A DNA stretch of 64,000 nucleotides from Panax quinquefolius (taxonomy: Eukaryota; Streptophyta; Magnoliopsida; Apiales; Araliaceae), in assembly GCA_020205615.1 (NCBI GenBank), contig CM035160.1, positions 11,817,821 through 11,881,820 on the forward strand. Direction: 5' to 3'. The translations under genes were made by a program, and so were the position numbers. The notes beneath the pieces were generated by a model. The model was not told where the DNA came from, did not search any database, and saw only the letters and a program-made list of their open reading frames with translations. Positions 12,301-26,026 of the stretch are shown piece after piece; positions within the stretch are counted from its first letter, which is position 1, and each line of letters begins with the position of its first letter.

Positions 12301-13426
12301 TAAACAGAGCAATTGTAACGCCAAAAACAGAAGCGATGGTAACGTTCTTCCCTTCTCCTTAGTCTCCACACTCATCCCTGGTCCTTCATTCATATTTGAA
12401 CCAAGCTCGCATCGTGACCACGGTCCACGATTTTTTTCGTTTGTGCCTATAGTTCGACCTTTATTACTTTGATTATCAAGTAATATGGTTAGTACCAATT
12501 CTACTAGTAGTAGTAGTACTTGCATCATAATGCCTCGGTTTTTCTTTGATTTGTGGTCGATTAAATACGAGATGAGTGTTAAACACTCATGCCCACTAAA
12601 AACCAACCAGACTGTGACCAGTCCACTTGTGGCCAACAAACATGAGATGAGATTTGTTCCCAACCAGGACCAGGAGATTAAAAAAAAAATTACTCACTCC
12701 AATAAAACTCATGCCCACTTTTTTTTTTCGATTTCTGCCATCGCTAAACAACACTCCAAATTCTTCATCACCAAGCATTGTACGATTCCTAATCAACCTT
12801 AACTGCATCACCCATGATCATGGATTCATACGTTGAATGAAGAAGAAAGGTGATGACTAACTGCCTTTGTTATTGATGAGGAGAGAGAGAAGAAGTCAGG
12901 AGTATAACTAATCCATAAATTAAGAATCCTAATTGAATACTAATTTTCTAAATTAAGGAATCCTAAATGTATTAAGATTGTAAATAAATATGGAAGTGTA
13001 TTAGTTGTCTAAAAATTTTATGAAGACATTATTGTTGTAATTATTTTTAAAAATATAATAAAATATGTAATTCTCCCTACTAATTATATACTTAATATTT
13101 ACCTCATTTTCAACCTTTCCACTCCTTGCCCTCGTTCTTTCCTTCCCATTTTTCTATTCCAAAACCCAAACTAACAAACACCTGACACCAGATCTGGACG
13201 ACACCCAACACCCATCCCCTCTCATCTCTCTCACTTCCCACCATTCATCCCCTTCGTCTATCTCACAATCCGATCGAATCAAATTAAACCCTTTTCCCAC
13301 TTCTTGTCCATCATCCATAAACCCAAACCCCCAAATCCCCAAGGAAATGAAAACCCATTTTCCATTCCCCCAAACTTGACCCAACAAAACCCCCCCAATT
13401 TTCCTCCACTTTTCCCACACTCAAAC

Positions 13427-14437
13427 ATGTTTTACTCTTCCTCCCCACTCATCCCTACCATAACCCTTCTCATCTCTCTCCCCATTATCTTCCTCCTCGC
13501 CCCAAGAATTCTCCCTCCCCGCCACCTCCCCCAATCTCCCTCCCCGACGAAATCGACGACCTCTCTCTCTTCCACAAAGCCACCCTCCCCTCCGCCAAAT
13601 CCCGCCTCGGCGCCACCAATCCCAACCCCAAAATCGCCTTCCTCTTCCTCACCAACTCCGACCTCCACTTCTCCCCCTTATGGGAGAAATTCTTCCTCAA
13701 TCACTCTTCCCTTTACAACATCTACATCCACGCCGACCCCACCGTCAAAACCACCCCGCCCACTGGCGATTTTCAGGATCGAATTATCCCCTCCAAGAAA
13801 ACCCGCCGCGGCACCGCCACCCTCATCTCCGCCACGCGCCGCCTCCTGGCCACCGCAATCCTGGACGATTCCACTAATTTATACTTCGCCCTCATCTCCC
13901 AACACTGCATTCCACTCCACTCCTTCAACTTTGTGTATAACTCCCTCTTCAACTCGAAATCAAATCCCACTGATTTAGATCTTAGTTTTATTGAAATTCT
14001 CTCCAACGAGTCTATTTTATGGGACAGATACAACGCCAGAGGCAAACGCATTATGCTTCCCGAAGTACCCTTTGATAAATTCCGAGTCGGGTCTCAATTT
14101 TTCATCCTAACTCGGCGCCACTCTTTGTTGGTGCTTCGAGATCGGCGGTTATGGAGAAAATTTAAGATTCCTTGTATAAATGTACAATCTTGTTACCCAG
14201 AAGAGCATTATTTTCCCACTTTGTTATCAATGGAGATCCAAAGGGTTGTTCATTTTACACATTGACTCGGGTGAATTGGACGGGTAGTGTTAATGGCCAC
14301 CGGAAGTGTCGCCGGAGCTAATTTATACTCTTAGGGAATCAAATTCTTCATATTCATATTTGTTCGGCAGGAAATTCTCGACAGATTGTTTGAAACCTTT
14401 GTTGGATTTGGCAGATAAAGTCATCTTCCATGACTGA
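13427..14437 (+). pseudogene. GT14 / BC10-like beta-glycosyltransferase, frameshifted
   Basis: Similar to the plant DUF266/BC10 branch of the core-2/I-branching (GT14) family: Golgi type-II membrane glycosyltransferases acting on cell-wall or glycoprotein glycans. The start MFYSSSPLIPTITLLI (13427) gives a membrane anchor. Recognisable blocks follow: ISLPDEIDDLSLFHKATLPS, KIAFLFLTNSDLHFSPLWEK, YNIYIHADP, LYFALISQHCIPLHSF, SFIEILSNESILWDRYN, CYPEEHYFPTLLSM, YTLTRVNWTGSVNGH, SPELIYTLRESNSSYSYLF, DLADKVIFHD-stop. The blocks lie in three frames. One frame is lost in the C-run at about 13526-13533, another after TLLSM at about 14230, and a third at about 14310, where several expected residues are also missing. 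The long Pro/Ser-rich frame at 13304-13978 is an out-of-frame reading of this gene. Probably a pseudogene; homopolymer assembly error could explain the first change but hardly all three. Confidence 0.8.
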
Positions 14438-15287
14438 ATGGTAAGTGCCTTTGTTTGTTGTGTGTTGTGTATTGTGAGTTAACTCGGAATATTTTAGGGG
14501 TGGTGGATGTTTTTGGTAATGTGAAATGTGTAGCAGATTATTAAATGTTGAATTATGATAATTTAGAAATGAGAAGTCAGAGTTTTTTGGTGGGTTGATG
14601 GATTTGTTGAGACGGTGAAGGTCACAAGGGAGATATTAATATATTATTAGTGGAATTGTAGATCAGCATAAGTAGTTTAGATGTTTCTGTAATACATAGT
14701 TAATTTTCTAAAAGGAGGCCCACGTCAGGACACTTGTTTAGTTTTGTTGATGGATTTCTTTTTCTTTTATTTTTTAATTTTTGATTATTCCTACTTTACC
14801 TAGTGTAATGTGATCTCATTTAAGGAAGACTTATTTTATCATCAAATATGGAGTGCCAAGGAACAAGTGAAAATGCATGCACACACCGGAGAAGAGAAGC
14901 AAGATCCAACTTGAGCATGGAAAAAAGAGTTTCCAAATACAAAGTACTGTCAGTCTGTCCCGGAAGAAGAAGTAGAAAGTGAAGCAGCAGCATTTGCATT
15001 TGGTGTACCAACGTACATTGTGATAAACTTCACAAACTAATTTGGGTGTTATTACATGTCCTCCACTTTTGTACTATAATATTACCATACTATACTAGTG
15101 TATAAATTAAATACAAAGTTTATGTTTTAAAAATGAAAATTATCACATTTTCATAACCACGACTAATAGGAATTTTTCTTTTTCTTTTTCCCCAAAAAAA
15201 AAATCTGAAAAACCAAGTAAATCTGCAAACTTGTCTCGGGTCAAGCAAGGTGCCCCCAAAACAATTGCATCCTCTGTGACTCTCATC
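14438..15287. other. intergenic between GT14 pseudogene and OEP39 gene
   Basis: Convergent 3' flanks. A slightly more complex, purine-rich stretch at 14820-15030 could be a UTR or old exon but matches nothing I recognise. Confidence 0.4.
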
Positions 15288-18200
15288 TCATGAAGCTAGG
15301 TTGCTGAAGCCGAAGTAGACAGTTTTCTGTTGATATGCATTCATAGCACAGTCCAGTTGAAAGTGACCCAACTGGGACTTGAACCGAAGGCCATATCCGA
15401 CCCCAACTCCACTTCCTGGTTTACCATGCCTCAATGCAGGGTTTCCTACAAATACCAACCGTCGTATAAATATAATTCCAAATTCATAATTATTTTTATT
15501 TTATAAATATAATTTCAAATCTAATAAATGGGAATGGATGGAGGGAGTATCATGTTTTAAATAAATTAAGAAGGAAGAAATATTTACTTTAACTTAGCAC
15601 CATAAAATAATAACTAATTTTTTCTCACTATAACACTTTCTATGAACCTTGAACACGTTGAAATTACCAAAACTTCAATAGGCTTCCAATACAGAAACAC
15701 TTGTCATCATGAGTAACTAATATTAATTAGAAATTTTAACAAATAAAATTGGTGCTATATATATGACTTGTAAAACTCCCAAGCACAACTAAAAATTCTT
15801 CAGAAACCAAACTCATGTAATTCCACATGCGTAAGATCCGAGTAATCCTACCCCTAAGGGACAAGTAATCACCTTCAATCTCTTAGAAAATTGCTCAACT
15901 ACAAGGTCCCAACAGGACTGAGACCCTGGATTGCACCCTGAGGGAACACCTAGGTAAGTTGTAGGAAGTAACTGACCTCACAACCTATCAAAGAAGTAAA
16001 AAGAATTGAGGTGCTGACTTCCCATGTTAATGCCTGCAAGACTTTATTAAGAAAGATTCCAACTCGTCCAGTTACCGAACTTGTGTGCTTTCATCTCGTC
16101 GTACACTTTCAATACATTCTGACTAATTGTCATCTTGACCTGAGTCATTCACTCTTCAGATGGCTCCTGCCTTATGAAACCAGGTACACTGGTGAGGGTG
16201 GAGATGGTTGTCAAATTTTCTTGCCTATTCAGACATGGGTGGTGTCCCCAGGCGGGATTCAGGATTTAGTTTTCATTTTAATTCAAGGTAGATCAACCTC
16301 TAGATTCTATAATACATTAGAATCGTAGATCAAAAGTTCTGATAGTTTTCGCTTATTATATCAATACCTCAATTGGTATTGAGAAGAAAAGTGGAAAAGG
16401 ATGGTTCAAAAAAGCCCCATGGTTTTAATATTCAAAAGCAGTAAAGGCTTTACGACCATAAGAGCGCCCTAGTGGGCCATAATAGTAAGGTAATTGCTGT
16501 TTCTGATTGTAAAATTCATTAACACCACTATACAACCTGCAATTATAAACACTAAAAAAAAACCTATTACAGTATGTGCTGTTCTAAGAAACCATGTAAG
16601 AAGCTCAACTTTGAAGCTCTAAACTGGACAAGATCCTAATGATTTGAACTTCCACAATTTTGATCAGCCGAGGAGGTCCCTCAAGCAAATGATTGTGAAT
16701 CGGTCAGCATTACAGTTAGCTTCATCATCGAATGAGTAACATAGTATTTGTTAGTATCTCATAACTTTCAACAATTTTTCATCAGCCTAGGAGGCCCCTT
16801 AAGAAAATAAATCACCACTCATCATATATCAGATATTATCTTGTTATTTTCTAAAGCTCGAGGCCAAGAAATGAAATTGGAAGATAGACAAAAGTCTGTA
16901 GCAACTTTGAGTCATATTATCCGCAACAATCTGGCGTTTTTCGCACTTATCTCTCCACACAACACCCCCCCCCCCCCCCCCCTTCAAAAAAAATGTTGAA
17001 GAATTCACAAGTTTGGGCATCTCCCAAAATAGTAGTATATACACAAAATTAAAAATAAAAATAAAGCTACAGTATGGTCAATTTTTCTGTAGTTCTATTA
17101 TAAGAAAAGTTAAGAAAATCAAACAGAAAAAAAGGGATAGAAACTAAAAAAGTACAATAGGACATATAAACTATACAGAACTAACCAGGAACATGACGAC
17201 CAGACCCTATATCAGTTCCACAGTCCAGGAAGATTGCACCTTCAAACATCTGATTCTATAGAAAATAAACATAGCTGTAAGAGGATGTGAAAGTAGAGAG
17301 AACAGCTAAAAAACGAGTTTGTGCCGATCAAGTATGATGACATTTTAATGAGAGAGAATCATAACACAACTTAATAGTGAAAATAGTAGGAGACGAAATA
17401 TCAGTTGAAGATAAACCTTTTTGTTTTTTATTTATATGGTGGGGGGTAGGGGGGAAATGCAAAAGCGCTGGAAAATCAAGGAAACATTAACAATCATGCA
17501 GTCAATAAGACAGTTATTAGTGAAACAATATAAAAAAGGAGAAACGGGATAAGTAAATGAATGTACAACCAAGGATCAAGAGTTAGACATCACACAAACC
17601 TACACCCAATCAAGTGCATATAGCTTCCTTAGAGAACATATAAAAACATAAACCAAATGAAAAATACTGAGGAAATTAACGACTCCCTGTGGTGGAGATT
17701 CAGTGGTTTTCTTGATCAACACAATTTGAGTATCTTGCTCAGAAATTTGCTTTCCAAAATAGTTCCCTCTTTCATGAAAGTCTAAAGTTTCATTGTTGTA
17801 GAGGTCTTCCTATTCACTGATAGGTATGTTGTCGTTACACATAGTAAATTTCTATTAAATAATTTCTCCTTTTCAGTATAGACCATATAGCAAAGCAGAC
17901 AGATTTCCAATGTCTTACGACTGATAAGATCAACTTTAATATCTTACTTTTCATTAACCAACCATACAGTTGGGCATATCATCTTCTTCACAATGATATA
18001 GCCTTCATAACGCCCACCCAGATTTGTACTTTAGCGTTGCTTTATAAATTTATTGGGATTCACAAAATATCCAGATATACTGGTTTCTTTCAGGGGAAAA
18101 ATAAGTTTGGCTTGTCAAATGACTTTGGAGGATTACTTCTCATCAAGTTTTTGGGTTTTGAGAAGTCTAAGAATGGCAAGAGCTTGACTGGACTATTCAG

Positions 18201-21200
18201 AGTTTTGTTAGTTTCCATAGAAGTTAAAAACTATCTAGATGTCAGAGAAATTTAATGTTTCAAACTAAGGGGGAAAAAAGTAGCACGTATACTTACATAT
18301 ATCACAAAATCTTTTGAATTTGATAAAAAATCTAGATTTTAAACCCACAAATTTCAAGAGTTCTGAAGATTCTCAAATAAATAGACAACCAAGCACGCTT
18401 GCCCAAAATTGAGTTGCATACTAAATGTCAAGAAAATGTTATAACTGCAGCAAGTTAAGAGAGAGAAAGAGTTCTAGACTTCTAGTTAATAAAGGAAGCC
18501 AAAGAGGAGATAAGGAGTAGTGAGTTACACCTATTGAGTGTTGAAAGGTTTATTGTCTTCCAGTTTTGTGTGTTTGATATGGGTGAAAGCAACCTTTCTT
18601 GCTTGCACCGCCATAAAGCTACTAGGTACATTATTTAACATAAAATATGTATAGTACTCAAATGTTTTTACTTCATAAATTTTATCAAATTCATACATTT
18701 ATTACTAACTTACAACAGAAATGGAGAGTACTCTGATTAGACGGAACTAAGAAGACAAGGAAACCTAAATTTAGAGATGAAACCAGCCATCCCTCTCTTT
18801 AATGGGCATGCAGCTCACACACCAAGAGACTGTCCAGTCTTTAGCCTTAGCAACATTATTGTCAACGCTTTACTTTCTCCAACAAATGGTCAATGTAATA
18901 GCTCAGGTTTGATAATTAAGACCAATAACAATTAAAAGTACTCCACTATTCAGTTTTGATTCCCGGCTTTCCGCGCAGGTGGAACTGGAAACATCTATCC
19001 TCTTTCTCTCTTGATGAATCTAATCTGGGAATGAAGACTATTCGAGAAATCCAAAGGTTACTAACACACCGGTGAAGTGTTTTAATAGGGAGGATATTCC
19101 CTGCTTATATTAAGCAATAAAAAATCTTAGGAAAACAAGGGTTAATAGTATCAGAACTTTATATCGACTAATGGAATGCAATTAGAACATACCAAAGGTA
19201 ATATCAATTCACTGTTCGCAACTAAACAGGATCTACCAGTTCCAACTGCACCTCACCGTATCCTCTTTTACTACCAAGTCCCCCGATAGCAAAAGCTTGG
19301 TAAGGAGCAATGTCTCCCACTACAGAACCACCTGTAAGGCTGTCAGAGGAAAAGATGAGAGAAGTAAAATTGAGTAGGGAATAGGAAAGGAAAAGAGAGA
19401 AAGAAACAAGATAAGCTCATTATATCATATGTTATATCTACTAGAAATTTGGCATCAACAAATTTTTATGAACTGCATCAGGAACCAGACTAATAAACAA
19501 TTTCCCTCAACTATAAACCGGGCTTACCCTGGGAAATCATGCCTAATCTTTCGAAAAGATACTTCTAACATTTTGAAGAATATTATTATTTACCATGCCT
19601 TCCTTTTAATTGAATATGGTCTTAGCCCTCCGTTGTTACCAGATGTACCCCAAAAAAAAAAAGATTATGGTCCTAATATTAGTTACTGAAAGTTCATGGA
19701 CGCTGCTTAAAGTTTAGACGAACTTTCTCAAAAACTTTATATACTATGATTTCTTGTGTATAACTCTCCTAATACTCTAGCATGCTTGTAATCTAACACT
19801 TAACAAGCATGGCGTTCCTGCTTTCACTGTTTCTAAGATTTGTGCAATCTACACTTCCAAGTTATGCAGCACATAATTCACGTTTTATAGGTTTATTTTG
19901 CTTGCTGAGCACCCAAGAAGAAAATTAGTTCTCACCTGGTCAAGAGAAAAGCAGGCCCAAGCCTAACTCCTTTTGATGCAACAAACTTGAAGCGGTTGAA
20001 GATTAGCCACTTGGATAGAAGTGGAATCCCTTGCTCTATTTGCATGGTAAACTGAAAATATAACAAAACTACAAAGTAAGATGATAAACATCAATATTTC
20101 ATATACCTCAAGATTATGGACAAACTTGATATCAACTGTCAATTAAGTTTGGTGAGTAAAAAGTATTACTCTGGTGAAACTACCATCATTTGCTTTAGCA
20201 AAACGAGATTCTTGCTTCAGTACAACCATACTGTCATGATGAGCACCACTGCATGCAAAAAATTCACACAACAATATTAAATTATGTCCGCAAGCCAGTC
20301 GAAAACAGTACCAATAACCAAGCCCCTCATGGCTCAATGGTAAAAAAACTACTAATAAGGCTTGGGTGTTCTTGCCAAAGGCAAGAATGTTAAATTTCAG
20401 TCTAACAAAAATAAAACAGTACCAATCAGAACCAGGTACCTGCAAGTCACTGGGAATCCATGAAGATCTCTGCTTATTGGGAGGCCATCATCATTGACTG
20501 GACGGACATGCTGCATTGGACACAATAGCCAAAATTACACCAAAAAAAGAATGCTAACAATCTCATTAGATCTGAAACGCACAAAGAGCATAAAAGTCTC
20601 TGACCAATGAGACGCACCCACCTCAAACTTTATACTTGTTTTGCTGCTCCAGTTGGAACCTGCAGGCTCACTTAGATCTACCCCAGCAGTTAAGCGACAC
20701 AGGTTCACACCTCCACTCCCTGAACGGGAGAAATTGTCAACAGGAAAACCATGAACTCCAACCTCAGGCGAAACAGAATGCTGGGAAGCAAAGAAAATTC
20801 AGATTACATGTAAAGTTCCAATAAAATCTTATCCTAATATGTTGTTTTATTCAGATTCAAGATCATATATTCAAATTTTGGTCAATTTGTTCGTAATTTT
20901 CCTAGTCAAGATGTTTCACTAATATTTACATAGCTGAGGGCACCATTGTTTAAGCAGATGCTGACTGCTGCCCCTAAGAGTACTAAAATTATAATACAAA
21001 AAGAGTAAATTTATATTCGAGACTAACCCATTGTTATTCTTTTTCAACCGTGCTTTTACCTAATGATGGGGACCACAAGTCAAGAGCAAAGCAAAGAATT
21101 TTTATATTTATTATTTAGAGTTTTTATTATGTTTGATGTAAGAGTAATTGATGTAATTTATTTAATAGTGGAGATTTAGGATATTAATAAGTGATTAGGA

Positions 21201-22502
21201 ATTATTAATAAGGTTATTTTAGTCGTTTAGTACTTTTATTATTCCCCAAGTAATATTAGGATACAGATTATTGATTTTGAAGTTGATTATTTTATTCATT
21301 CCATAGAGGTATCCTAGAGGTATTTTATTCATCTTTAGTGATGATTTGTGGAGTTGATACATTTGAGAGACCCTAGTAATTTAAACGTCGAGTTTAAATC
21401 CTAGTTAGCTAACCCCAAGGGATTTGCTCCGGTGGCACGTATGATAAGTACCTAAACAAGGCCTAGGTCTGGGTTCAGAACTCTATAGAGGCTTTTGGGC
21501 ATTGAGGGGTCCTCCGCAAAAACTGAAAATAAATAAATAAAGTATTTCTACCTACACATTAGAAACTCCATATCAAGCCAACCTATATCAAGCCAATTTC
21601 AAGAATACATTTACAAATAGTATGTGATAAACCATATTGGCAAAAGGAGCCATACACAATGTGACATTTCTTCTCATAACCAAGATTATATTTCAAATCC
21701 ACAATTGAAGTTTCATATTAGTGATGAATTTCATTAGATAAGTTCTGCCAAGCCCATTTCAAGTAAAAATCATACAGCGTCTAATTATCTTACAATAAAC
21801 GAAGAGAAATGCAGAAAATAGCGACCTGAATGGCAAAAGATTGTTGAGTAAGCCACTCAGGCCTGGGTTTTCTGTAAGCTATCAAGACATTAGAATCGTA
21901 GAGTCCTTTATCACACAATAAATCAAGCTTCCCACTCTTGCCAAACAAATCTGGGTGTTTGATACAAAGACTGCAAGAAAATAATCAAATTAAAATGATC
22001 ACATTCTTAAAATTAAACTCAAATAGAATCAAACACAAAGCCCTACCTCCCAAAAATATTAAAAATTTTGTTCGCATCCTTAAATTAAACACAAACAGAA
22101 TCAAAGACAGCTCCCTACCTCCCAATAACAAGTGAAAGTGGACTGCCAGAATCCCTGTTGGAAAAAGAAAAGTTTATTAACTAATAAATTTGACGGGGGA
22201 AGAGTTAAGGTAAAAACCCAAAAAGGGGCAGCTGGCAGCTAGAAGAAGAGAAACCTGAAAGGCTGTAGCATCAAAACCGCACATAGCTTGTGGGTAAAAT
22301 CAACATTTAAGTCTACTTTAGCTGTAAAAACCAACAATCATTAAGCATTATCACAAATTCACAATCAATGATTTCAAAAATGCTAACAAATTAGATTTTA
22401 CTGCAATATCAAAATGAGTTTTTATGAGAAAATTGGGATTTAAAAAAAAAGAAAAAGAAATAATAGACCTTTGCCGGCATGGATGCTCTTCTGAGCTCCC
22501 AT
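15288..22502 (-). CDS. OEP39: chloroplast outer-envelope protein 39-like (Omp85 barrel without POTRA), one-base lesion
   Basis: Omp85-superfamily beta-barrel of the plastid outer envelope, a short paralogue of OEP80. Minus-strand exons: 22502-22469, 22321-22255, 22154-22119, 21970-21826, 20780-20622, 20510-20440, 20248-20170, 20051-19936, 19339-19193, 17255-17186, 15445-15288. The product is about 360 residues, like the roughly 360-residue P39. It starts MGAQKSIHAGKAKVDLNVDF and ends VYFGFSNLAS. Landmarks: KHPDLFGKSGKLDL, SVSPEVGVHGFPVDNFSR, FEHVRPVNDDGLPISRDL, FTMQIEQGIPLLSKW, GGSVVGDIAPYQAFAIGGLG, FLDCGTDIGSG. No POTRA domain, as expected for this subtype. All junctions are GT-AG and phases agree except in exon 9. 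There, after KRGYGE, one base is missing near 19250-19254; restoring phase reads GAVGTGRSCLVANSELILPL. This may be an assembly deletion in a C/G run or a real null. Introns 9 and 10 (1.94 and 1.74 kb) hold no recognised gene; a poly-C run is at about 16965-16982. Confidence 0.9.
21417..21540 (+). mobile_element. possible tRNA-derived SINE in OEP39 intron 4
   Basis: A short stretch has an A-box-like GGATTTGCTCCGGTGGCACG, a B-box-like GGTTCAGAACTC about 50 bp later, and an (AAAT)n tail. This is the layout of plant SINEs. No target duplication was identified. Confidence 0.4.
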
Positions 22503-23266
22503 TCCACGCTAATTGTTTCACCATCCAGATGCCCAATCAACCAGTTTTTCTTCTTCTACTGATTATGTAGGATTGTTGCTTGCACCCAATTAGTCCAAGG
22601 GAAGAAAGGTTATAGATAGGGGGAACTGGGAGGCAGGCAGATGAGTGAAAGAGGGAATGTCGCAAGTTATCTCTACCTTCCCTGATTGGTTTTAGTATCT
22701 GCTGCATGTACGGGGAAAATCTGCTGGGCTACAGAAGCTAAAAATACAATCTAAAACTTTTAAAAATAAATAATAAAAATAATTAGGAAATGAAGATTTT
22801 CCATATGATATTTTCACATAATATTTCTCAATTTTGTAGATAAACAGACCTACATTTTTCATGTTATTATATTATATTTTTATATAAAAAATATTAATTT
22901 CCAAACATTAATTAATACATATTTTTTAGACAAAAAAAAACTGTTTTTATTCTTTTCAATAAGAAATGAAAAGTTTTTAACACTTTAACCTCTTTGTTTT
23001 TTTAAGCCAGATAGGGATATTAAGTGAGAATCGAACTTTAAATTTTAATACCTTTCTTTTAACTATAAAACACATATTCATTCACTTAAATACTTTTCAT
23101 TACTATTTAAGCATTCAGCGATAATAAATTGAATGGACATGGATAACGAAAATGACAAGTTATCAAAAAATAAAGAAAATTATAATCTTTTTTGTATTTT
23201 TAAAGGTTATAAATATTTCCGGTAATCGTTCAAATAAAAATCAAGTCAAATCAACCTCTTATTCAC

Positions 23267-23423
23267 GGAGTGGTTAGCGTAAGAATTCATTTTTGAAGAA
23301 GTTGGTTAATTACTAATAGAAGTCTTAACACGCAAATGGTGGCTTGAATCTATGTGTGTCGGTATTTTTTTATCTACCAATTGACCAACTTACCCAAAAA
23401 AAAACTTCATGCTAACCGAATCC
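23267..23423. mobile_element. foldback MITE, copy A
   Basis: It begins GGAGTGGTTAGCG and ends CATGCTAACCGAATCC, with long inverted arms including TTCATTTTT and CAATTGACCAACTTA. It matches the better preserved copy at 27892-28038. Its flanks show only an imperfect direct repeat. Confidence 0.65.
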
Positions 23424-25046
23424 CTCATTTGCTATGGTTCAATGTTTTCCGAATAATTAAATCCTGAACAAACCTTTCATTTGATTGGTAACATTCACGA
23501 AAATTACGGCCAACGTTATGAACTTAAAAATTGAGAGCAATTTGAAAAGACGACCTAAAATCTTTGTGTATTGAGCCCTAATACAACTGTTTGGAATTCA
23601 AAAGTATACCAAGTGAGCCACATAAAATCAATACCAAAATATAGCAAGACAATTAGCGTGTCATTTTGATTGATCCCAAGTGACGCGGGAAGAGTTATCT
23701 GACAAGATTCGATATAATTTATATTTTGGTATTTATAGGCAATTTAAATATTTGATGTATTTTTATTTATTAATTAATAGTAAGGTAGTTTTAATTATTA
23801 TTTAGTATTTTTTTTGGGTTTATGAAATACTTAGCTATTTAGTCAATTTATCCCTTACTTTTCGTGTTATTACAAAGGACATAAATTCAATTCATATGAT
23901 TATTTATATTCTCTCTACTGTCTTTCGCTGTATCACCGAGTCAATTTGGCAGTCTAACTTTGATGACTCGTTACCCCCAAAAAGTTTTTTTTCCCACCTT
24001 CCTATTTTGCTAATTGAAAAAGCTAAAAAGTTTTTGAATTTTTCTACCTTCCTGATTATAAAACTTGAGATTCCCAAAAAAAATAAAAAAAATCTCCTAT
24101 TTAGTTGGCACAACAGTCCTTGAAAGAAACTCCACAAAATAATTAACTTTTACTCCATATAATATACTAATACTAGATGTGTTCCGTACCTCCGACAATA
24201 TATGGACGGTGAGATTTATCCCAAATTTTGGAAGGTCTAAATGATTTATTGAGTGAGCGGGAAAAAAAATCATTTATATTTTATTAGATAGATATAAGCA
24301 TATATATAACCAAGGAAATATCTAGAGTTTTAATATAAGTAATGTGATTTATAAAAAAAACCTTTTATGTCAAAATGAATAAAAATTAAATATAGAAATA
24401 TCTGAACCATGTACATGAACGGGTCTTTAGGAAAAAGACCAAAAATTCACAATTTTAGTATATAATATTTTTCTACCAAATATACAATACATCCAATTAA
24501 AATGACTACTTGAATTTAATTAGTAAAATCTATCTTATTCAACTTACTCTAGATCATTATAAATAATATTATACATACACACCTAATTACATATAAAAAA
24601 ATCCTACCCTTTTTTGAATAAATTATATTTTTTTTAAAAAAACTATCAAAGTAAGAGATAATTGAATTTGGGATAGAGTAAATACAAAAACAAACAAAAC
24701 CCAATGAGTTCTCATCCATATTCCGATTTCTCACAAAGTAAATTACATTTTCATTTTCAAAACCAAAACTCATTCATTAAAAAGACGCACTTGGCTTTAA
24801 TTTTTTTTAATAATTAAAGTATTATTATTAATTTTTGTCAAAGCGTCTGAATTAGGATCATCCATTCATCCTTATTACACCTATCATCTAATTTCTTCCA
24901 ATACACATTTAACAACACAAATATAACATTTAGCGATAAAATAAAAATTTAAATTTATGGCGAACAATTAGTGACAGCAAATTTTATTCCAAACAATTAT
25001 GTCGTCAAAAGTGTCGCTAAATATAATATTTGTATCGCTAAATATA
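23424..25046. other. AT-rich intergenic region
   Basis: No gene is supported. The last 100 bases (about 24930-25046) repeat TTAGCGACA / GTCGCTAAAT motifs in both orientations, typical of subterminal repeats of CACTA-type elements. The solo LTR at 25047 inserted there. Confidence 0.4.
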
Positions 25047-25180
25047 TGTAAGACCCCAGCTTTTATAAATAAAGATGAATTTTTTCTATAAATATTATTT
25101 TGAATATTATGGAATAAATTTGATATAATGTTATAGTTGTGGGTAATATTTATAAATTTTGCAAAAGATGAGTTGTTATA

Positions 25181-25225
25181 AAATATTCGTTTGGTGGTTT
25201 AATATTCTTTTGTTAGGGAATATTC
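25181..25225 (+). promoter_or_regulatory. spaced ATATTC motifs in solo LTR
   Basis: AAATATTC (25181), TAATATTC (25200) and GAATATTC (25218) are spaced 19 and 18 bp apart. They match the arrays in the other LTRs in position and spacing. Confidence 0.4.
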
Positions 25226-25687
25226 GCATAAATTACTCAATCATTGGTGGATTCTATTAATGTAATTATTATTTGATTGAGAAAACGACAAAAATATTTT
25301 ATAAAAATAACTACGGAGGTGTTACTGCTTAAAAAGCTGCTGAACTACCCGTGTAAAAAGTACGAAGAATACGCGTGGTTGCGTAAGAAGACACTAGATT
25401 GATTATCGATCTTTACGTGAGAAGTCACTCACCATGCTTTCAATTATTATTCAATGAAATTCTTTGATCATATCTCTTATATTATTGATTCAATTATTGT
25501 CACAAAGATCATCCGTATAATATGTTATAGTATTAAATCAATAATTGAGACGACGAGTTATAAATGATTAATAATTGTTGAAAGATTAATTATGTGTTGA
25601 TGAAAAAAAAATGATTTGTGGTAAGTTGATTATTTTATTGAGGGCTCATATATGTAATTATCTAAGAGTCTCTTCGTCAATAAGAAT

Positions 25688-25890
25688 TACCTTCACAATA
25701 GTAATTACCCTTGTGAATAGTATTTACCTTCGTCGAATAGTAATTACCTTCCGTCGATAGTAATTACCCTTGTGAATAGTATTTACCTTCGTCGATAGTA
25801 ATTACCTTCACGATAGTAATTACCCTTGTGAATAGTATTTACCTTCAATCGATAGTATTTACCTTCGTTAATAGTAATTACCTTTACCAG
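25688..25890 (+). repeat. short tandem array in LTR upstream of TATA
   Basis: About eight imperfect units contain TAGTAATTACC or TAGTATTTACC alternating with TTCGTCGA or CTTGTGAA. It lies upstream of the TATA box and is absent in this form from the first LTR, so it helps explain LTR length differences. Confidence 0.75.
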
Positions 25891-26017
25891 ACGTCGAACC
25901 ACTTGTCGTTTCACATTTCAAGCCGAACCACTTGTCATTTCACATTACGAGCGTCAAACCAAATGTCGTCAGCCACTCACTTTTTTCACACTAAGCGCGG
26001 TGCTTAGTAAAATCTTC

Positions 26018-26026
26018 TATAAATAG
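26018..26026 (+). promoter_or_regulatory. LTR TATA box
   Basis: TATAAATAG is followed by a GA-rich leader (AGAGAGAAAGTATAGAGAGA), as in the first LTR. Confidence 0.6.

Noticed and set aside
12250..12811. Overlapping open frames on both strands (up to 137 codons)
   Set aside because: No recognisable domain, overlap on both strands, and composition like the surrounding intergenic DNA.
13304..13978. 224-codon Pro/Ser-rich protein
   Set aside because: After the first membrane segment it is the wrong frame of the GT14-like sequence; the conserved family blocks are in another frame.
19193..19339. Alternative splice inside OEP39 exon 9 to avoid the frame break
   Set aside because: Both reading frames around the break encode adjacent conserved residues without a gap, so no sequence could be removed as an intron.
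20320..20410. SINE-like fragment in OEP39 intron 6
   Set aside because: It has weak A- and B-box resemblance only, with no tail or flanking repeat; too little to call.
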